This document shows, in pieces, positions 18,021 to 25,876 of a stretch of 42,038 bases of DNA. Each line of letters starts with the position of its first letter. The first letter of the stretch is position 1. Under the pieces are notes generated by a model. That model was given only the letters and a program-made list of their open reading frames with translations, was not told where the DNA came from and searched no databases. This DNA comes from Campylobacteraceae bacterium (GTDB lineage: Bacteria; Campylobacterota; Campylobacteria; Campylobacterales; Campylobacteraceae), in the NCBI GenBank assembly GCA_031268335.1, contig JAIRXG010000004.1, positions 1 to 42,038 on the forward strand, read 5' to 3'. Position numbers and translations under genes: made by a program.

Positions 18021-18064
18021 AAATAAAAAAGTCAAAAGATATTGAAATCTCAATATCTTTTGAC
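18021..18064 (-). terminator. Intrinsic terminator of the lipoprotein gene
   Basis: A perfect 15-bp stem (18031-18045 GTCAAAAGATATTGA with 18050-18064) closes a 4-base loop and on the minus strand is followed by TTTTTTATTTT. It lies 26 bp past the lipoprotein stop codon. A textbook rho-independent terminator. Confidence 0.8.
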
Positions 18065-18089
18065 GAAATTTAAGCTATTTGCTTATCCA

Positions 18090-19004
18090 TTATTGAACGC
18101 TTATCGTCCATTTTGCCCATTTGTCCAAATTTGTCCAATTGGCAATCCAATGATTTGTAAAACCACCGATTGAAACACCGCCAAGTACCAAACCACCTAA
18201 TATAGGAATTTTAGTAGCATCAAGTAGAGGATTGTCATGTTCAAAAGTATACGTTAGACCATTCACAGTTTTAGTCCAAATATTGTTGCCAATGTCAGTA
18301 TTTCCTTTTGGTAAGAAACCGGCAGCTCTAAGTGTGGTAGCTTTGTATGTTTGGAAATTAGGCGTACCAAAATATCCGTAATGTATAGTTGTGCTAACCT
18401 CTGTTATAGGGAAACCTGATAACTGTGGAAACGCTGCGCCATCTGCGAATACTCCCGCGTCGATTTGCAAACCTGGCAACGGTAAAACAATATCTACAGC
18501 TTGAACTACACTATAAACGCCTGCACCGTCGTTGGTTACTTTTACGCTAGCATCGCCTACAAAACTGCGATAATATAGAATGTTATGATACACTCCGTGA
18601 TTTCCTATCTGTAATAAATCCGGAAATCTGTCTTCAACTTGATCTTTGTACGCAAGTTGATCGTAATAACCAAGGTCGGAATATTTAACAGTATATGTTT
18701 CTACACTGGCTGAGTCCCAAAGCGGACCAAATATGTGACTTGGCGCCGCAGGAAATACATCGCCACCCGCTCTAGCGTTAATTAAAACAACCGGTACTTC
18801 TGATGCAGGGACGCTTCTATTTTGCTCAACGCATGCTGTCCCACTCCATACAAACCCTTGCGTGCAAGTAGTACCATTCCCATCAGTAACATTACCGCCA
18901 ACATTACTCTTGCTGCTACTGTCTGAACTTCCGCAGCCAACCAACAAACCGAAAACTAAAGCTAAAAAAGATAGCTTAACTAACTTCTGCACTCTTATTT
19001 GCAT
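18090..19004 (-). CDS. Lipoprotein of unknown function
   Basis: A 304-residue predicted lipoprotein: signal helix (about 8-22), lipobox LLVGC (Cys24), a Ser/Gly/Asn linker, then a two-cysteine motif CTQGFVWSGTACVE (Cys47, Cys58) that could form a disulphide. The rest (about 65-304) is aromatic- and glycine-rich, with TYTVKYSDLGYYDQLAY, IHYGYFGTPNFQTYKA and a final WIANWTNLDKWAKW, suggesting a beta-rich surface or periplasmic domain. I recognise no family. Ribosome site AAAGGAG 5 nt before ATG; its own terminator at 18021-18064. It is a single-gene unit in an otherwise gene-poor insertion between lnt and metK. Confidence 0.75.
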   Translation of the reverse strand: MQIRVQKLVKLSFLALVFGLLVGCGSSDSSSKSNVGGNVTDGNGTTCTQGFVWSGTACVEQNRSVPASEVPVVLINARAGGDVFPAAPSHIFGPLWDSASVETYTVKYSDLGYYDQLAYKDQVEDRFPDLLQIGNHGVYHNILYYRSFVGDASVKVTNDGAGVYSVVQAVDIVLPLPGLQIDAGVFADGAAFPQLSGFPITEVSTTIHYGYFGTPNFQTYKATTLRAAGFLPKGNTDIGNNIWTKTVNGLTYTFEHDNPLLDATKIPILGGLVLGGVSIGGFTNHWIANWTNLDKWAKWTISVQ

Positions 19005-19071
19005 AATTACTCCTTTTGAAATAAGATTAATTTTTATATTTTTGATACTTAAAATTTTTGGGATTCTTCAA

Positions 19072-19350
19072 CTAAATCCTAAGAACCATGCAAAAAAAAT
19101 ATTTAACAACAATATAAAGCAAATAACATAAAATGACATATGTCCACTGCGCCATAGTAAATTCTACATCTCTTATCGTATTGGACAAACCAAACGGACG
19201 CGATACTCTTGGCATATATCGATAAAAAAAATCTTTTTGACATTTAGAATTAGGAAAAATTACAGAACTTGGAGAATATATAACTTTCTTTAGCATATAT
19301 TTAATATAAATACATTTCTCCATCGGGATTTTATTGATAACTATTACCAT
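19072..19350 (-). CDS. Doubtful small ORF, hydrophobic C-terminus
   Basis: 92 codons; the start has GAGG 5 nt upstream of ATG. The last third (AQWTYVILCYLLYIVVKYFF) would form one membrane helix. I see no similarity to a known family, and the surrounding DNA is AT-rich and gene-poor, where such frames arise by chance. It is listed only because of the ribosome site and the helix. Confidence 0.18.
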   Translation of the reverse strand: MVIVINKIPMEKCIYIKYMLKKVIYSPSSVIFPNSKCQKDFFYRYMPRVSRPFGLSNTIRDVEFTMAQWTYVILCYLLYIVVKYFFCMVLRI

Positions 19351-19453
19351 ACCATCCTCTTTTTCTATCCTAAACTAATATTCTGCCGTAATGTTATCTA
19401 AATATTAATTAATTTTTTCTTATTTGTTTTTATTTTTGATATTTTATAAAAAA

Positions 19454-19798
19454 ATAGGAAATATATTTTAATGTAATAACCTATTATTATAAAAATGTGT
19501 TAAGTTACATTTGTATTATTTTTATGAAAATAATAAAAATAATATATAATTCCATTTTATGTGAGATATTTTGGATATTTAACGAGACGTTAAGACGCTT
19601 ATATATACAGATAACTGTATGTAAGGAATTTGAGTTGTTGAGTGAGTGCTTTTAGACGTTTAAAGTATTGTGCCTACATGTAAGAAAATAGAGATAAAAA
19701 AACGTGGTCAATTTCCTAAAAATATAGGAAATATAATAATATATTAATGTAAAATTATATTGAGTTACATTTGGATTGTTTTAAAAAAACAATCCAAA
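19454..19798. repeat. Two diverged copies of a hairpin segment beside metK
   Basis: Copy A (19454-19540) and copy B (19724-19798) share ATAGGAAATATA, then TTAATGTAA, then AGTTACATTTG, in the same order and orientation. Each ends in a hairpin: imperfect in A (ATTATTTT/AAAATAAT), perfect 13 bp in B. B is also preceded by a 7-bp inverted repeat TTTCCTA/TAGGAAA (19712-19731). This suggests an old duplication of the metK 3' flank or of a small palindromic element. Confidence 0.5.
19770..19798 (-). terminator. metK: Hairpin 3' of metK
   Basis: A perfect 13-bp stem (19770-19782 TTTGGATTGTTTT, 19786-19798 its complement) with a 3-base loop, beginning 3 bp past the metK stop codon. There is no strong T tract after the stem on the minus strand, so it may end transcription weakly or protect the mRNA 3' end. 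Confidence 0.5.
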
Positions 19799-19801
19799 GT
19801 C

Positions 19802-21010
19802 TTATTTTAAGATAGAAGTAAATAGCTCTATAGCATCTAATTTTTCCCATGGATAGTCGGGTTGTCCGACTTGTCCGCGCGCCGCTACATCTGCATAAAG
19901 AAAAGTATCTTTGCTTGGTTTATCCAAAGAGAATTGTTTTGTAATCCACTTTGGCGTCAATGGAAAATTTGACAAAACAAAGTCGGACAAGATATCATCG
20001 TTTATTTTTGGATTAAATGTACCCATCGTATCAACGCAAACAGAGATAGGATGAGCTACGCCTATTGCGTATGAGAGTTGAACAACACATTTTGTGGCGA
20101 GTTTCGCGGCTACAATGTTTTTTGCTATCCAACGCGCCGCGTAAAGTCCGCTTCTGTCAACTTTGGTATAATCCTTGCTTGACTGTGCGCCTCCGCCTAT
20201 GGGGGAGTATCCTCCGAAACTATCTACGATGAGTTTTCTTCCCGTAAGTCCCGAATCATGCAAAGAGCTGTGGTTTACATATCTTCCTGTGGGGTTTATA
20301 TGGATAATGGTCTCTTTTTTTGACGGATCATATAACTCTTTCGGCAAATCCGAACTATCTATCAACTGCTTGATTAATTCTCGCACCTTTTCTATAGGCA
20401 TACTTTCAACGCTTGGAGCCGAAACTACTATCGTGTGAATGTGCTTTGGTTTTCCCTCTTCAAAATTGCTTTTATGTTCATAATCAACGGTAACTTGTGT
20501 TTTTATATCTACACCGAGTTCGTTTTTGTGCGTCAATGCATAATTATAAACTCTATCGCATATGGCTCTTGCATATGTTATAGCTGCGGGCATAAATTCT
20601 TTTGTCTCGCTTGAAGCAAAACCAAACATTATCCCCTGATCTCCCGCGCCTATCTCTCCGTCTTCTTGGTCAACTCCTTGATTGATGTCGGGAGATTGTT
20701 GGTTTAACAATACTTGAACTTTCACTTCGTCCGGATGTAAACATTGGTCTTTTGTGAATGCACTCTTGCCGTCATATCCTATCTTTTTAAGAGCGTCTTT
20801 GGCTATATTTTCATAATCGCTTTTACTAAATGCGACTTTGGTATTCACCTCGCCGCCTATTACTACATGTCTACCCGCTACAAATACTTCACTGGCAACT
20901 CTACCATTTTGGTCAGCTTCCAAAATCTTATCTACGATAGAATCGGCTATAATATCCGCACATTTATCCGGATGTCCCGGACTTACAACTTCCGATGTAA
21001 AGAGATACAT
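19802..21010 (-). CDS. metK: S-adenosylmethionine synthetase
   Basis: A 402-residue enzyme that makes S-adenosylmethionine from ATP and methionine. The signature motifs are GAGDQGIMFGFA (near 120) and the phosphate-binding loop GGGAQSSKDYTKVDRSG (near 270); the N-terminus MYLFTSEVVSPGHPDKCAD is typical. I place the start at 21010, where AGGAG lies 8 nt upstream, rather than 60 bp further upstream in the same frame, because family proteins begin at this point. The final part (DYPWEKLDAIELFTSI) is complete. C. jejuni also has metK beside lnt; here 3.3 kb separate them. Confidence 0.96.
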   Translation of the reverse strand: MYLFTSEVVSPGHPDKCADIIADSIVDKILEADQNGRVASEVFVAGRHVVIGGEVNTKVAFSKSDYENIAKDALKKIGYDGKSAFTKDQCLHPDEVKVQVLLNQQSPDINQGVDQEDGEIGAGDQGIMFGFASSETKEFMPAAITYARAICDRVYNYALTHKNELGVDIKTQVTVDYEHKSNFEEGKPKHIHTIVVSAPSVESMPIEKVRELIKQLIDSSDLPKELYDPSKKETIIHINPTGRYVNHSSLHDSGLTGRKLIVDSFGGYSPIGGGAQSSKDYTKVDRSGLYAARWIAKNIVAAKLATKCVVQLSYAIGVAHPISVCVDTMGTFNPKINDDILSDFVLSNFPLTPKWITKQFSLDKPSKDTFLYADVAARGQVGQPDYPWEKLDAIELFTSILK

Positions 21011-21037
21011 ACGAATTTCTCCTTTTATTATTTTTGA

Positions 21038-21050
21038 AGCTGTTATTGTA
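21038..21050 (-). promoter_or_regulatory. metK: Putative metK promoter
   Basis: On the minus strand GTGGTACAATAACAG contains a -10-like TACAAT (plus-strand 21045-21050), giving a leader of about 28 nt before the metK ATG. That leader is too short for a SAM riboswitch, and none is seen. Confidence 0.4.
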
Positions 21051-21082
21051 CCACAAAAAAATCTTGACAAAAAAATTATACT

Positions 21083-21739
21083 TTAAAATAATATGGGTTT
21101 AGATAGCGCAACTTGGAGCTTTTGTAAAAAAATATCGCGTGAAATTTCTACCGCACCCAAGGACTTTAGATGAGTATTTATCACTTGACAATCTATAAAT
21201 CCGCCCTTTTCGCCCACTTTTTGACAAAGCGCATAAAGAGCCGCTTTTGAAGCGTCTTGCCGAAGACTGAACATAGACTCGCCGCAAAATATATTTCCTA
21301 CGCAAACGCCGTAAAGCCCGCCGACCAACTCTTTGCTGTCATCATAGCTTTCAACCGAATGAGCAAATCCCATCTCAAAAAGTTCGCAATAGGCTTTTAT
21401 CATCTCATCTGTTATCCATGTGCCTTGTTTATCGTTTCTTGTTTTAGCGCAAAACGCGATGACTTCATGAAAATTTGTATCAACTCTTATTTCATATTTT
21501 TTTAAACTACGCCTGAACGAACGGCTTACATGTAAGAAGTTTGGATACAAAACGGCTCGCGGATTTGGGGAAAACCAAAGCAGAGGATAATTTGGATAAG
21601 GCCAAGGAAAAATACCGTTTTTGTAGGCGTTTATCAGCCTTTGCGGATTTAAATCTCCGCCAAACGCCACAACTCCGTTTTCATTGGCTTCTTTTGGATT
21701 TGGAAACGAAAAATCGTCTTTTTTTAATTCGTAAATCAT
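21083..21739 (-). CDS. aat: Leucyl/phenylalanyl-tRNA-protein transferase
   Basis: A 218-residue N-end-rule enzyme that attaches Leu or Phe to proteins with N-terminal Lys or Arg, marking them for ClpAP via ClpS. Family motifs are visible: VVAFGGDLNPQRLINAYKNGIFPWP (in part, near 28), LLWFSPNPRAVLYP, GTWITDEMIKAY near 130, and GVCVGNIFCGESMFS near 168. The clpA and clpS genes lie just upstream on the same strand, so the whole pathway is encoded together. The start codon has no clear ribosome site; a TACAAT box sits only 7 bp upstream, suggesting a leaderless mRNA. Confidence 0.94.
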   Translation of the reverse strand: MIYELKKDDFSFPNPKEANENGVVAFGGDLNPQRLINAYKNGIFPWPYPNYPLLWFSPNPRAVLYPNFLHVSRSFRRSLKKYEIRVDTNFHEVIAFCAKTRNDKQGTWITDEMIKAYCELFEMGFAHSVESYDDSKELVGGLYGVCVGNIFCGESMFSLRQDASKAALYALCQKVGEKGGFIDCQVINTHLKSLGAVEISRDIFLQKLQVALSKPILF

Positions 21740-22209
21740 AAAAAGATTGTAGCGAAAAATCTCACATTTTTAAAAATAGCGGTATAAGTTCCATTTATGC
21801 CGCTATCAAGGTAAATTGTGAAAGCTAATTTGAGTTAGAGAGTATCTACTTCATTTGTCATTGCGAACGTAGTGTTGCAATCCAGCTATATGATTTCACC
21901 ATACAAATCTTTCCGCAAATGTACCGTTTCTTTCATTGAGCAAAATATATACGTAATTCCTTGTTTATTCATAGTTTTGTCTTTTCTGGATTGCTTCGGG
22001 CTTTGCCCTCGCAATGACAATAGGACGCGCTTCTCACAATAATGAAAAAGTGATTTTTCGTAATTGATAAAAGTGTCCATTCCTTTCAATGTTTTCCTTT
22101 TCTGGATTGCTTCGGAGCTCACGCTCCTCGCAATAACAAGAGGCGTTACGTTCGCAGTGACGGAAAAAATGTACATTTCTTTTATGGTTGCAAAAACAGT
22201 AATATAACT
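21740..22209. other. 470-bp gap with dispersed palindromic repeats
   Basis: There is no gene here; the gap separates aat from clpA. It is filled by repeat units (see 21857-22160). A minus-strand frame of 96 codons (22176-21886) is made of translated repeat (SLRGQSPKQSRK) and is not a gene. Confidence 0.6.
21857..22160. repeat. Three palindromic repeat units (GGATTGCTTCG...CGCAATGAC type)
   Basis: Unit 1 (21857-21885) runs GTCATTGCGAAC...TTGCAATCCAG; units 2 (21983-22019) and 3 (22100-22137) run the other way, CTGGATTGCTTCG...CTCGCAATGAC/AAC. Each folds on itself: outer arms ATTGC/GCAAT are constant, while the inner arms differ and still pair (GGGC/GCCC in unit 2, GGAGC/GCTCC in unit 3). A half unit (GTTCGCAGTGACGG) follows near 22149. 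Elements of this look are dispersed in many bacterial genomes and give spurious proteins. Confidence 0.65.
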
Positions 22210-24396
22210 TTACCCAGTTTGCCCAAAATCAAATTCAAGCCTATTTTGTTTTAATCCTATCTCAACAATACCGCCGTCTTTTAGCGCGCCAAATAATATC
22301 TCATCCGTCAAAAGCGCTTTAACCTCTTCCCCCATAACTCTTCGCATTTGTCTTGCGCCCAAAGTCGCGCTGAAACCTTTTTTAGCCAAGTACTCTTTTG
22401 CCAAACGCGTTATCTTTATCTTGACGTTTTTATCTTTTAGCTGCTCTTCAATTTCACCCAACAGCTTTTCAACTATCTTTATCATTTGCGCTATGCCTAA
22501 GGATTTAAACTCTACAACCGCGTCAAGTCTATTTCTAAATTCAGGCGCAAAAAAATCCTTCACAGCTCTTAGGGTTTGGTCGTTATTAACTTTGGTAAAT
22601 CCCACTTGAGACGCCTCTTTTGTACCCAGATTTGAAGTCATGATAATGATAACATTTCTAAAATCCGTCTTTTTGCCGCTATTGTCGGTAAGCGTCGCAC
22701 TGTCAAAAATTTGAAGTAATACATTGAGCAAATCCGCATGCGCTTTTTCCACTTCATCCAACAAAAGTACAGAATACGGATGTTTTTTTATGGAATTTGT
22801 CATTTGTCCGCCCTCTTCAAATCCCACATATCCCGGAGGCGAACCGATTAGACGGCTTATCGCGTGTTTTTCCATATATTCGCTCATGTCATATCGCTCA
22901 AAATGAATACCAAGTTCATATGCAAGCTGTTTTGCCACTTCAGTTTTACCAACCCCAGTCGGTCCGACAAACAAAAAAGAACCTATAGGCGAAGTTGGAT
23001 TTCCAAGTCCTGCGCGAGAGCGTTTGATAGCCGCGGTTAAAACGTCTATGGCGCTGTCTTGTCCGAAAATTTTGCTTTTAAGATTGTTTGATAATGTTTT
23101 TAATATCTCTTTATCGTTGCTTGAAGCGCGAATATTTGGTATATTTGCAATCTTTGAGAGCGTTTTTTCAATATCTTCTATTTTTACAGTCTCTTTCTTT
23201 TTTGCAATTAAGTGAAATGACGCGCAAGTCTCGTCTATCAAATCAATGGCAGAATCAGGTAAAAATCTATCGTTTATATACTTTTTAGCCAATTCTGCCG
23301 CATTTTTTAGCACTTCGTTGGGAAGTGAGACTTTATGGTGTTTTTCGTAACTATTTTTAAGCCCCAAAAGTATTTTGTACGTCTCCTCAACGCTTGGTTC
23401 TTGTACATCAATTGTAGCAAAACGACGCGAAAGAGCTCTGTCTTTATCAAAATTGTTTCTATACTCTTGATACGTAGTAGCGCCTATACATCTCAACCTG
23501 CCATTGCTCAAGTAAGGTTTTAAGAGATTTGACAAATCAATACTGCTTCCGCTCGTAGAACCGGCTCCGACGATAGTGTGAATCTCATCTATGAAGAGTA
23601 TGGTATCAGGCGTATTTGTCAATTTTTCAATAATCTCTTTTAGCCTTTTCTCAAAATCACCTCTATATTTCGTACCTGCAAGCAAACTTCCTATATCAAG
23701 CGCAAAAAGCCGACAATTTTTTAAAATCTCAGGCGTTTTCCCTTCAGCAATCAATATAGCCAATCCCTCTACTATAGCGGTTTTGCCAACTCCCGGCTCG
23801 CCTAAAAGCAAAGGGTTATTCTTTTTCCTGCGGCAAAGTATCTGCATTATGCGCTCTAGCTCGTTCGTTCGTCCCACGAGCGAATCTATGCGTCCTGACT
23901 TTGCCTCCTCTATGAGATTTATGCAAAAGCCAACATCATTTTCATCGGTAGTAGTTTTTACGCTGCTTTGTTCTACAATCGCATTTACAAGTTCATTTTT
24001 GTCCACGCCTTTTTCACACAAAAGGTAAGCGCCGTAAGAGTTTTTTTCCTCAAAAAGAAAATATATCATATCCAGAAGTGATGCTTCCGATTTGTTGGCT
24101 CTTTGTATATGCAAAATCATCTGTTCAATAGTGCGCGTAAGGGTTAAAGTTTCAGTTGGCTCATAATTGATATTTTCGGGTATTTTTTTGTAATTTATCT
24201 CAAAATAACTCTCAAGTGAATTTTTAACATCATCTATGTCAATGTCGGATATGCCGATTGAATTTAAAAGCTCTTTTATATCGTTTTGCTCCAAAAGCAT
24301 GTAAAATACATGTTCAATAGTTAAAAATTCGTGACGATTATCTTTGGCAAAACCCACCGAACGCCCAAAAACCAAATTTAATTCATAACTTAGCAT
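22210..24396 (-). CDS. clpA: ATP-dependent Clp protease ATPase subunit ClpA
   Basis: A 728-residue AAA+ unfoldase that feeds substrates to ClpP. The N-terminal domain (1-140) binds the adaptor ClpS; two ATPase modules follow, with Walker A GEPGVGKTA (near 200) and GPTGVGKTE (near 470) and Walker B LFIDEIH and LLLDEVEKAH. The VGF in EASQVGFTKVN, just before FFAPEFRNRLD, corresponds to the IGL/IGF loop that docks on ClpP. The start lies 1 bp after the clpS stop, with GAGGAGGAG inside the end of clpS as ribosome site. Confidence 0.96.
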   Translation of the reverse strand: MLSYELNLVFGRSVGFAKDNRHEFLTIEHVFYMLLEQNDIKELLNSIGISDIDIDDVKNSLESYFEINYKKIPENINYEPTETLTLTRTIEQMILHIQRANKSEASLLDMIYFLFEEKNSYGAYLLCEKGVDKNELVNAIVEQSSVKTTTDENDVGFCINLIEEAKSGRIDSLVGRTNELERIMQILCRRKKNNPLLLGEPGVGKTAIVEGLAILIAEGKTPEILKNCRLFALDIGSLLAGTKYRGDFEKRLKEIIEKLTNTPDTILFIDEIHTIVGAGSTSGSSIDLSNLLKPYLSNGRLRCIGATTYQEYRNNFDKDRALSRRFATIDVQEPSVEETYKILLGLKNSYEKHHKVSLPNEVLKNAAELAKKYINDRFLPDSAIDLIDETCASFHLIAKKKETVKIEDIEKTLSKIANIPNIRASSNDKEILKTLSNNLKSKIFGQDSAIDVLTAAIKRSRAGLGNPTSPIGSFLFVGPTGVGKTEVAKQLAYELGIHFERYDMSEYMEKHAISRLIGSPPGYVGFEEGGQMTNSIKKHPYSVLLLDEVEKAHADLLNVLLQIFDSATLTDNSGKKTDFRNVIIIMTSNLGTKEASQVGFTKVNNDQTLRAVKDFFAPEFRNRLDAVVEFKSLGIAQMIKIVEKLLGEIEEQLKDKNVKIKITRLAKEYLAKKGFSATLGARQMRRVMGEEVKALLTDEILFGALKDGGIVEIGLKQNRLEFDFGQTG

Positions 24397-24397
24397 C

Positions 24398-24697
24398 TTA
24401 CTCCTCCTCTATACCTACTCTCAGCGGAAAATTGTTTGTCCTTGCAAAAGTCCTCACTTGTTCTGCTTTAGTTTCTGCTAATTCAAAAGGATATACGCCG
24501 CAAATACCTTTGCCGTCTTTATGAACTTTAAGCATTATCTCAAACGCCGATTTTGCATCATGTCCAAAATATATCATAAGCACTTTTATTACAAAATCCA
24601 TAGTAGTAAAATCATCGTTTAGCAAATATACAATATAATTTTTCGGCATAGATAGTCTGCTTTTTACCATCTGCGCCGTATCTGTTTTATGTTCCAT
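24398..24697 (-). CDS. clpS: ClpA adaptor protein ClpS
   Basis: A 99-residue adaptor that recognises N-degrons and delivers them to ClpAP. Core motifs: YIVYLLNDDFTTMDFVIKVL (near 22-41), where NDD and the TTMDFV segment build the N-degron pocket, and VHKDGKGICGVYPFELAE near 64. It lies between the thioredoxin-like lipoprotein gene (6 bp) and clpA (1 bp). Confidence 0.95.
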   Translation of the reverse strand: MEHKTDTAQMVKSRLSMPKNYIVYLLNDDFTTMDFVIKVLMIYFGHDAKSAFEIMLKVHKDGKGICGVYPFELAETKAEQVRTFARTNNFPLRVGIEEE

Positions 24698-24703
24698 CCG
24701 TAT

Positions 24704-25303
24704 CTACTTAACTTCCAAAATACTCTGCAAATCTTTCTCTATCACACTAGTGCCAACAGCTCCGATATAGTATTTAACGTCCTCTTTATTTTCCCATATA
24801 TCAGTTACATTTTGGTATTTTCCGCCTTTTAACACTACTTTGAACGGTAATGATATAAGGTTTGGATATTTTATATCTTTTGTTATCGTATCTGTTAAAG
24901 CTTTATTTTTATCTGAATTTTTAGCTATAAAATAGTGCGCGTTATAAGGCTTTGAGAAATTTTCTATTATGTATTTTTCATCTACGTCTTCAAAATAACT
25001 AAGTCCCACAAGCGTAACTTTATCTAAATATTTAAGCTGTAGATTCATAAGTGCGGGCGCCTCTTTTTTGCAAGGTTCGCAAAATGTGCCGAAAATATCA
25101 AATATTATGACATTATCCTCTTTGCCTTCTTGCACGATACCACCTTCAACTCTTTTGAACGTAAGTTTTGCGCCGTATACGCTTGTAAGCTCTATTTTAT
25201 CGCCTATGGCAAGTTCGCTTGATTTTGGCAACACATCTTTCTCTTTATCGGTGCAACCGCTTAAGAATAGCATTGCTATTAAGATTAGCGATATATATCT
25301 CAT
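24704..25303 (-). CDS. TlpA-like thioredoxin-fold lipoprotein
   Basis: A 199-residue periplasmic thiol-disulphide protein of the TlpA/ResA type. It starts MRYISLILIAMLFLSGC (lipobox LSGC, Cys17) and has the redox motif FCEPCKKEAPAL (Cys75, Cys78). The start is at 25303, where AGGAG lies 6 nt upstream; a longer frame upstream would bury the signal peptide. Likely roles are reduction of cytochrome c or other periplasmic thiols. C. jejuni has a thioredoxin-like gene at the same place (Cj1106). Confidence 0.88.
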   Translation of the reverse strand: MRYISLILIAMLFLSGCTDKEKDVLPKSSELAIGDKIELTSVYGAKLTFKRVEGGIVQEGKEDNVIIFDIFGTFCEPCKKEAPALMNLQLKYLDKVTLVGLSYFEDVDEKYIIENFSKPYNAHYFIAKNSDKNKALTDTITKDIKYPNLISLPFKVVLKGGKYQNVTDIWENKEDVKYYIGAVGTSVIEKDLQSILEVK

Positions 25304-25420
25304 AAAGTCTCCTATATAATCTATGATTTTACCTTTTGAGTGTAAAAAAAAGCTTAAAATAACGAAATTATATTTTGTAACAACAATCATCTATAAATAT
25401 AGCCTGCATGTAACCAAAGT

Positions 25421-25876
25421 TTATACGTATCGCTTTATGGCGGCTCTTGCTTCTCTATCGGCTTCTTTTCTTTTAATGCTCTCTCTTTTATCGTGCAAAG
25501 TCTTGCCTTTTGCCAAAGCTATCTGTACTTTTATACGATTTTTGTCATTTAAGTACACACTCAAAGCTGCTATCGTGAGTCCGTTTTGCATAACGCTTCC
25601 TAACCATTTGTCTATCTGTTTCCTATGCAAAAGCAACTTTCTATCGCGTGTCTCGTTTGGTTTAAAATGCGTATTTACGCTCTCAAGATACGATATATGC
25701 GCGCCCAACAAAAAAGCTTCGCCTTTTATAATACGCACAAACGAATCTTTCAAATTTATCCTGCCAAGCCTTACGGATTTTACTTCGCTTCCCTTTAGTT
25801 CAATACCAGCCTCTAAAGTCTCCAAAATTTCATAATCAAAAAACGCTTTTTTATTTCTTGCTATTGTCGTGTTCAT
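25421..25876 (-). CDS. smpB: SsrA-binding protein SmpB
   Basis: A 151-residue protein that brings tmRNA to stalled ribosomes. Typical parts: [20 protein letters not shown] at the N-terminus, [20 protein letters not shown] (in part) and a basic C-terminal tail ([16 protein letters not shown]). The start overlaps the ispE end by 26 bp and has GAGG about 7 nt upstream. tmRNA itself is not in this window. Confidence 0.95.
   Translation of the reverse strand: MNTTIARNKKAFFDYEILETLEAGIELKGSEVKSVRLGRINLKDSFVRIIKGEAFLLGAHISYLESVNTHFKPNETRDRKLLLHRKQIDKWLGSVMQNGLTIAALSVYLNDKNRIKVQIALAKGKTLHDKRESIKRKEADREARAAIKRYV

Larger units (their letters stand above)
16535..18089. other. 1.55-kb gene-poor region between lnt and the lipoprotein gene
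   Basis: No intact recognisable gene. It holds an RTX-like remnant (17323-17539), four TACATGTA-containing palindromes (17557-17839) and a terminator (18021-18064). A minus-strand reading frame of 86 codons (17080-16820) has no ribosome site. In another frame the same stretch reads like a membrane helix (RQYLVTLLWILFFSTVFVM), so it may be a frameshifted relic of a membrane protein I cannot name. In C. jejuni lnt and metK are neighbours, so the material looks inserted. Confidence 0.5.
19005..19801. other. 797-bp gap between the lipoprotein gene and metK
   Basis: Very AT-rich. It contains a doubtful 92-codon minus-strand frame (19350-19072), two diverged copies of a hairpin-bearing segment (19454-19540 and 19724-19798), a 6-bp inverted repeat ATACAG/CTGTAT near 19606-19621, and TACATGTA at 19675. 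Nothing else is recognisable. Confidence 0.5.

Noticed and set aside
21011..21070. Twenty-residue longer start for MetK
   Set aside because: Family members begin at MYLFTSE-like sequence, and the ribosome site and putative -10 box both fit the start at 21010.
21011..21082. SAM riboswitch upstream of metK
   Set aside because: The aat-metK gap is only about 70 bp, with no room and no pairing pattern for a known SAM riboswitch.
21886..22176. 96-codon minus-strand frame between aat and clpA
   Set aside because: It is made of translated palindromic repeats (SLRGQSPKQSRK type), a common source of false genes.
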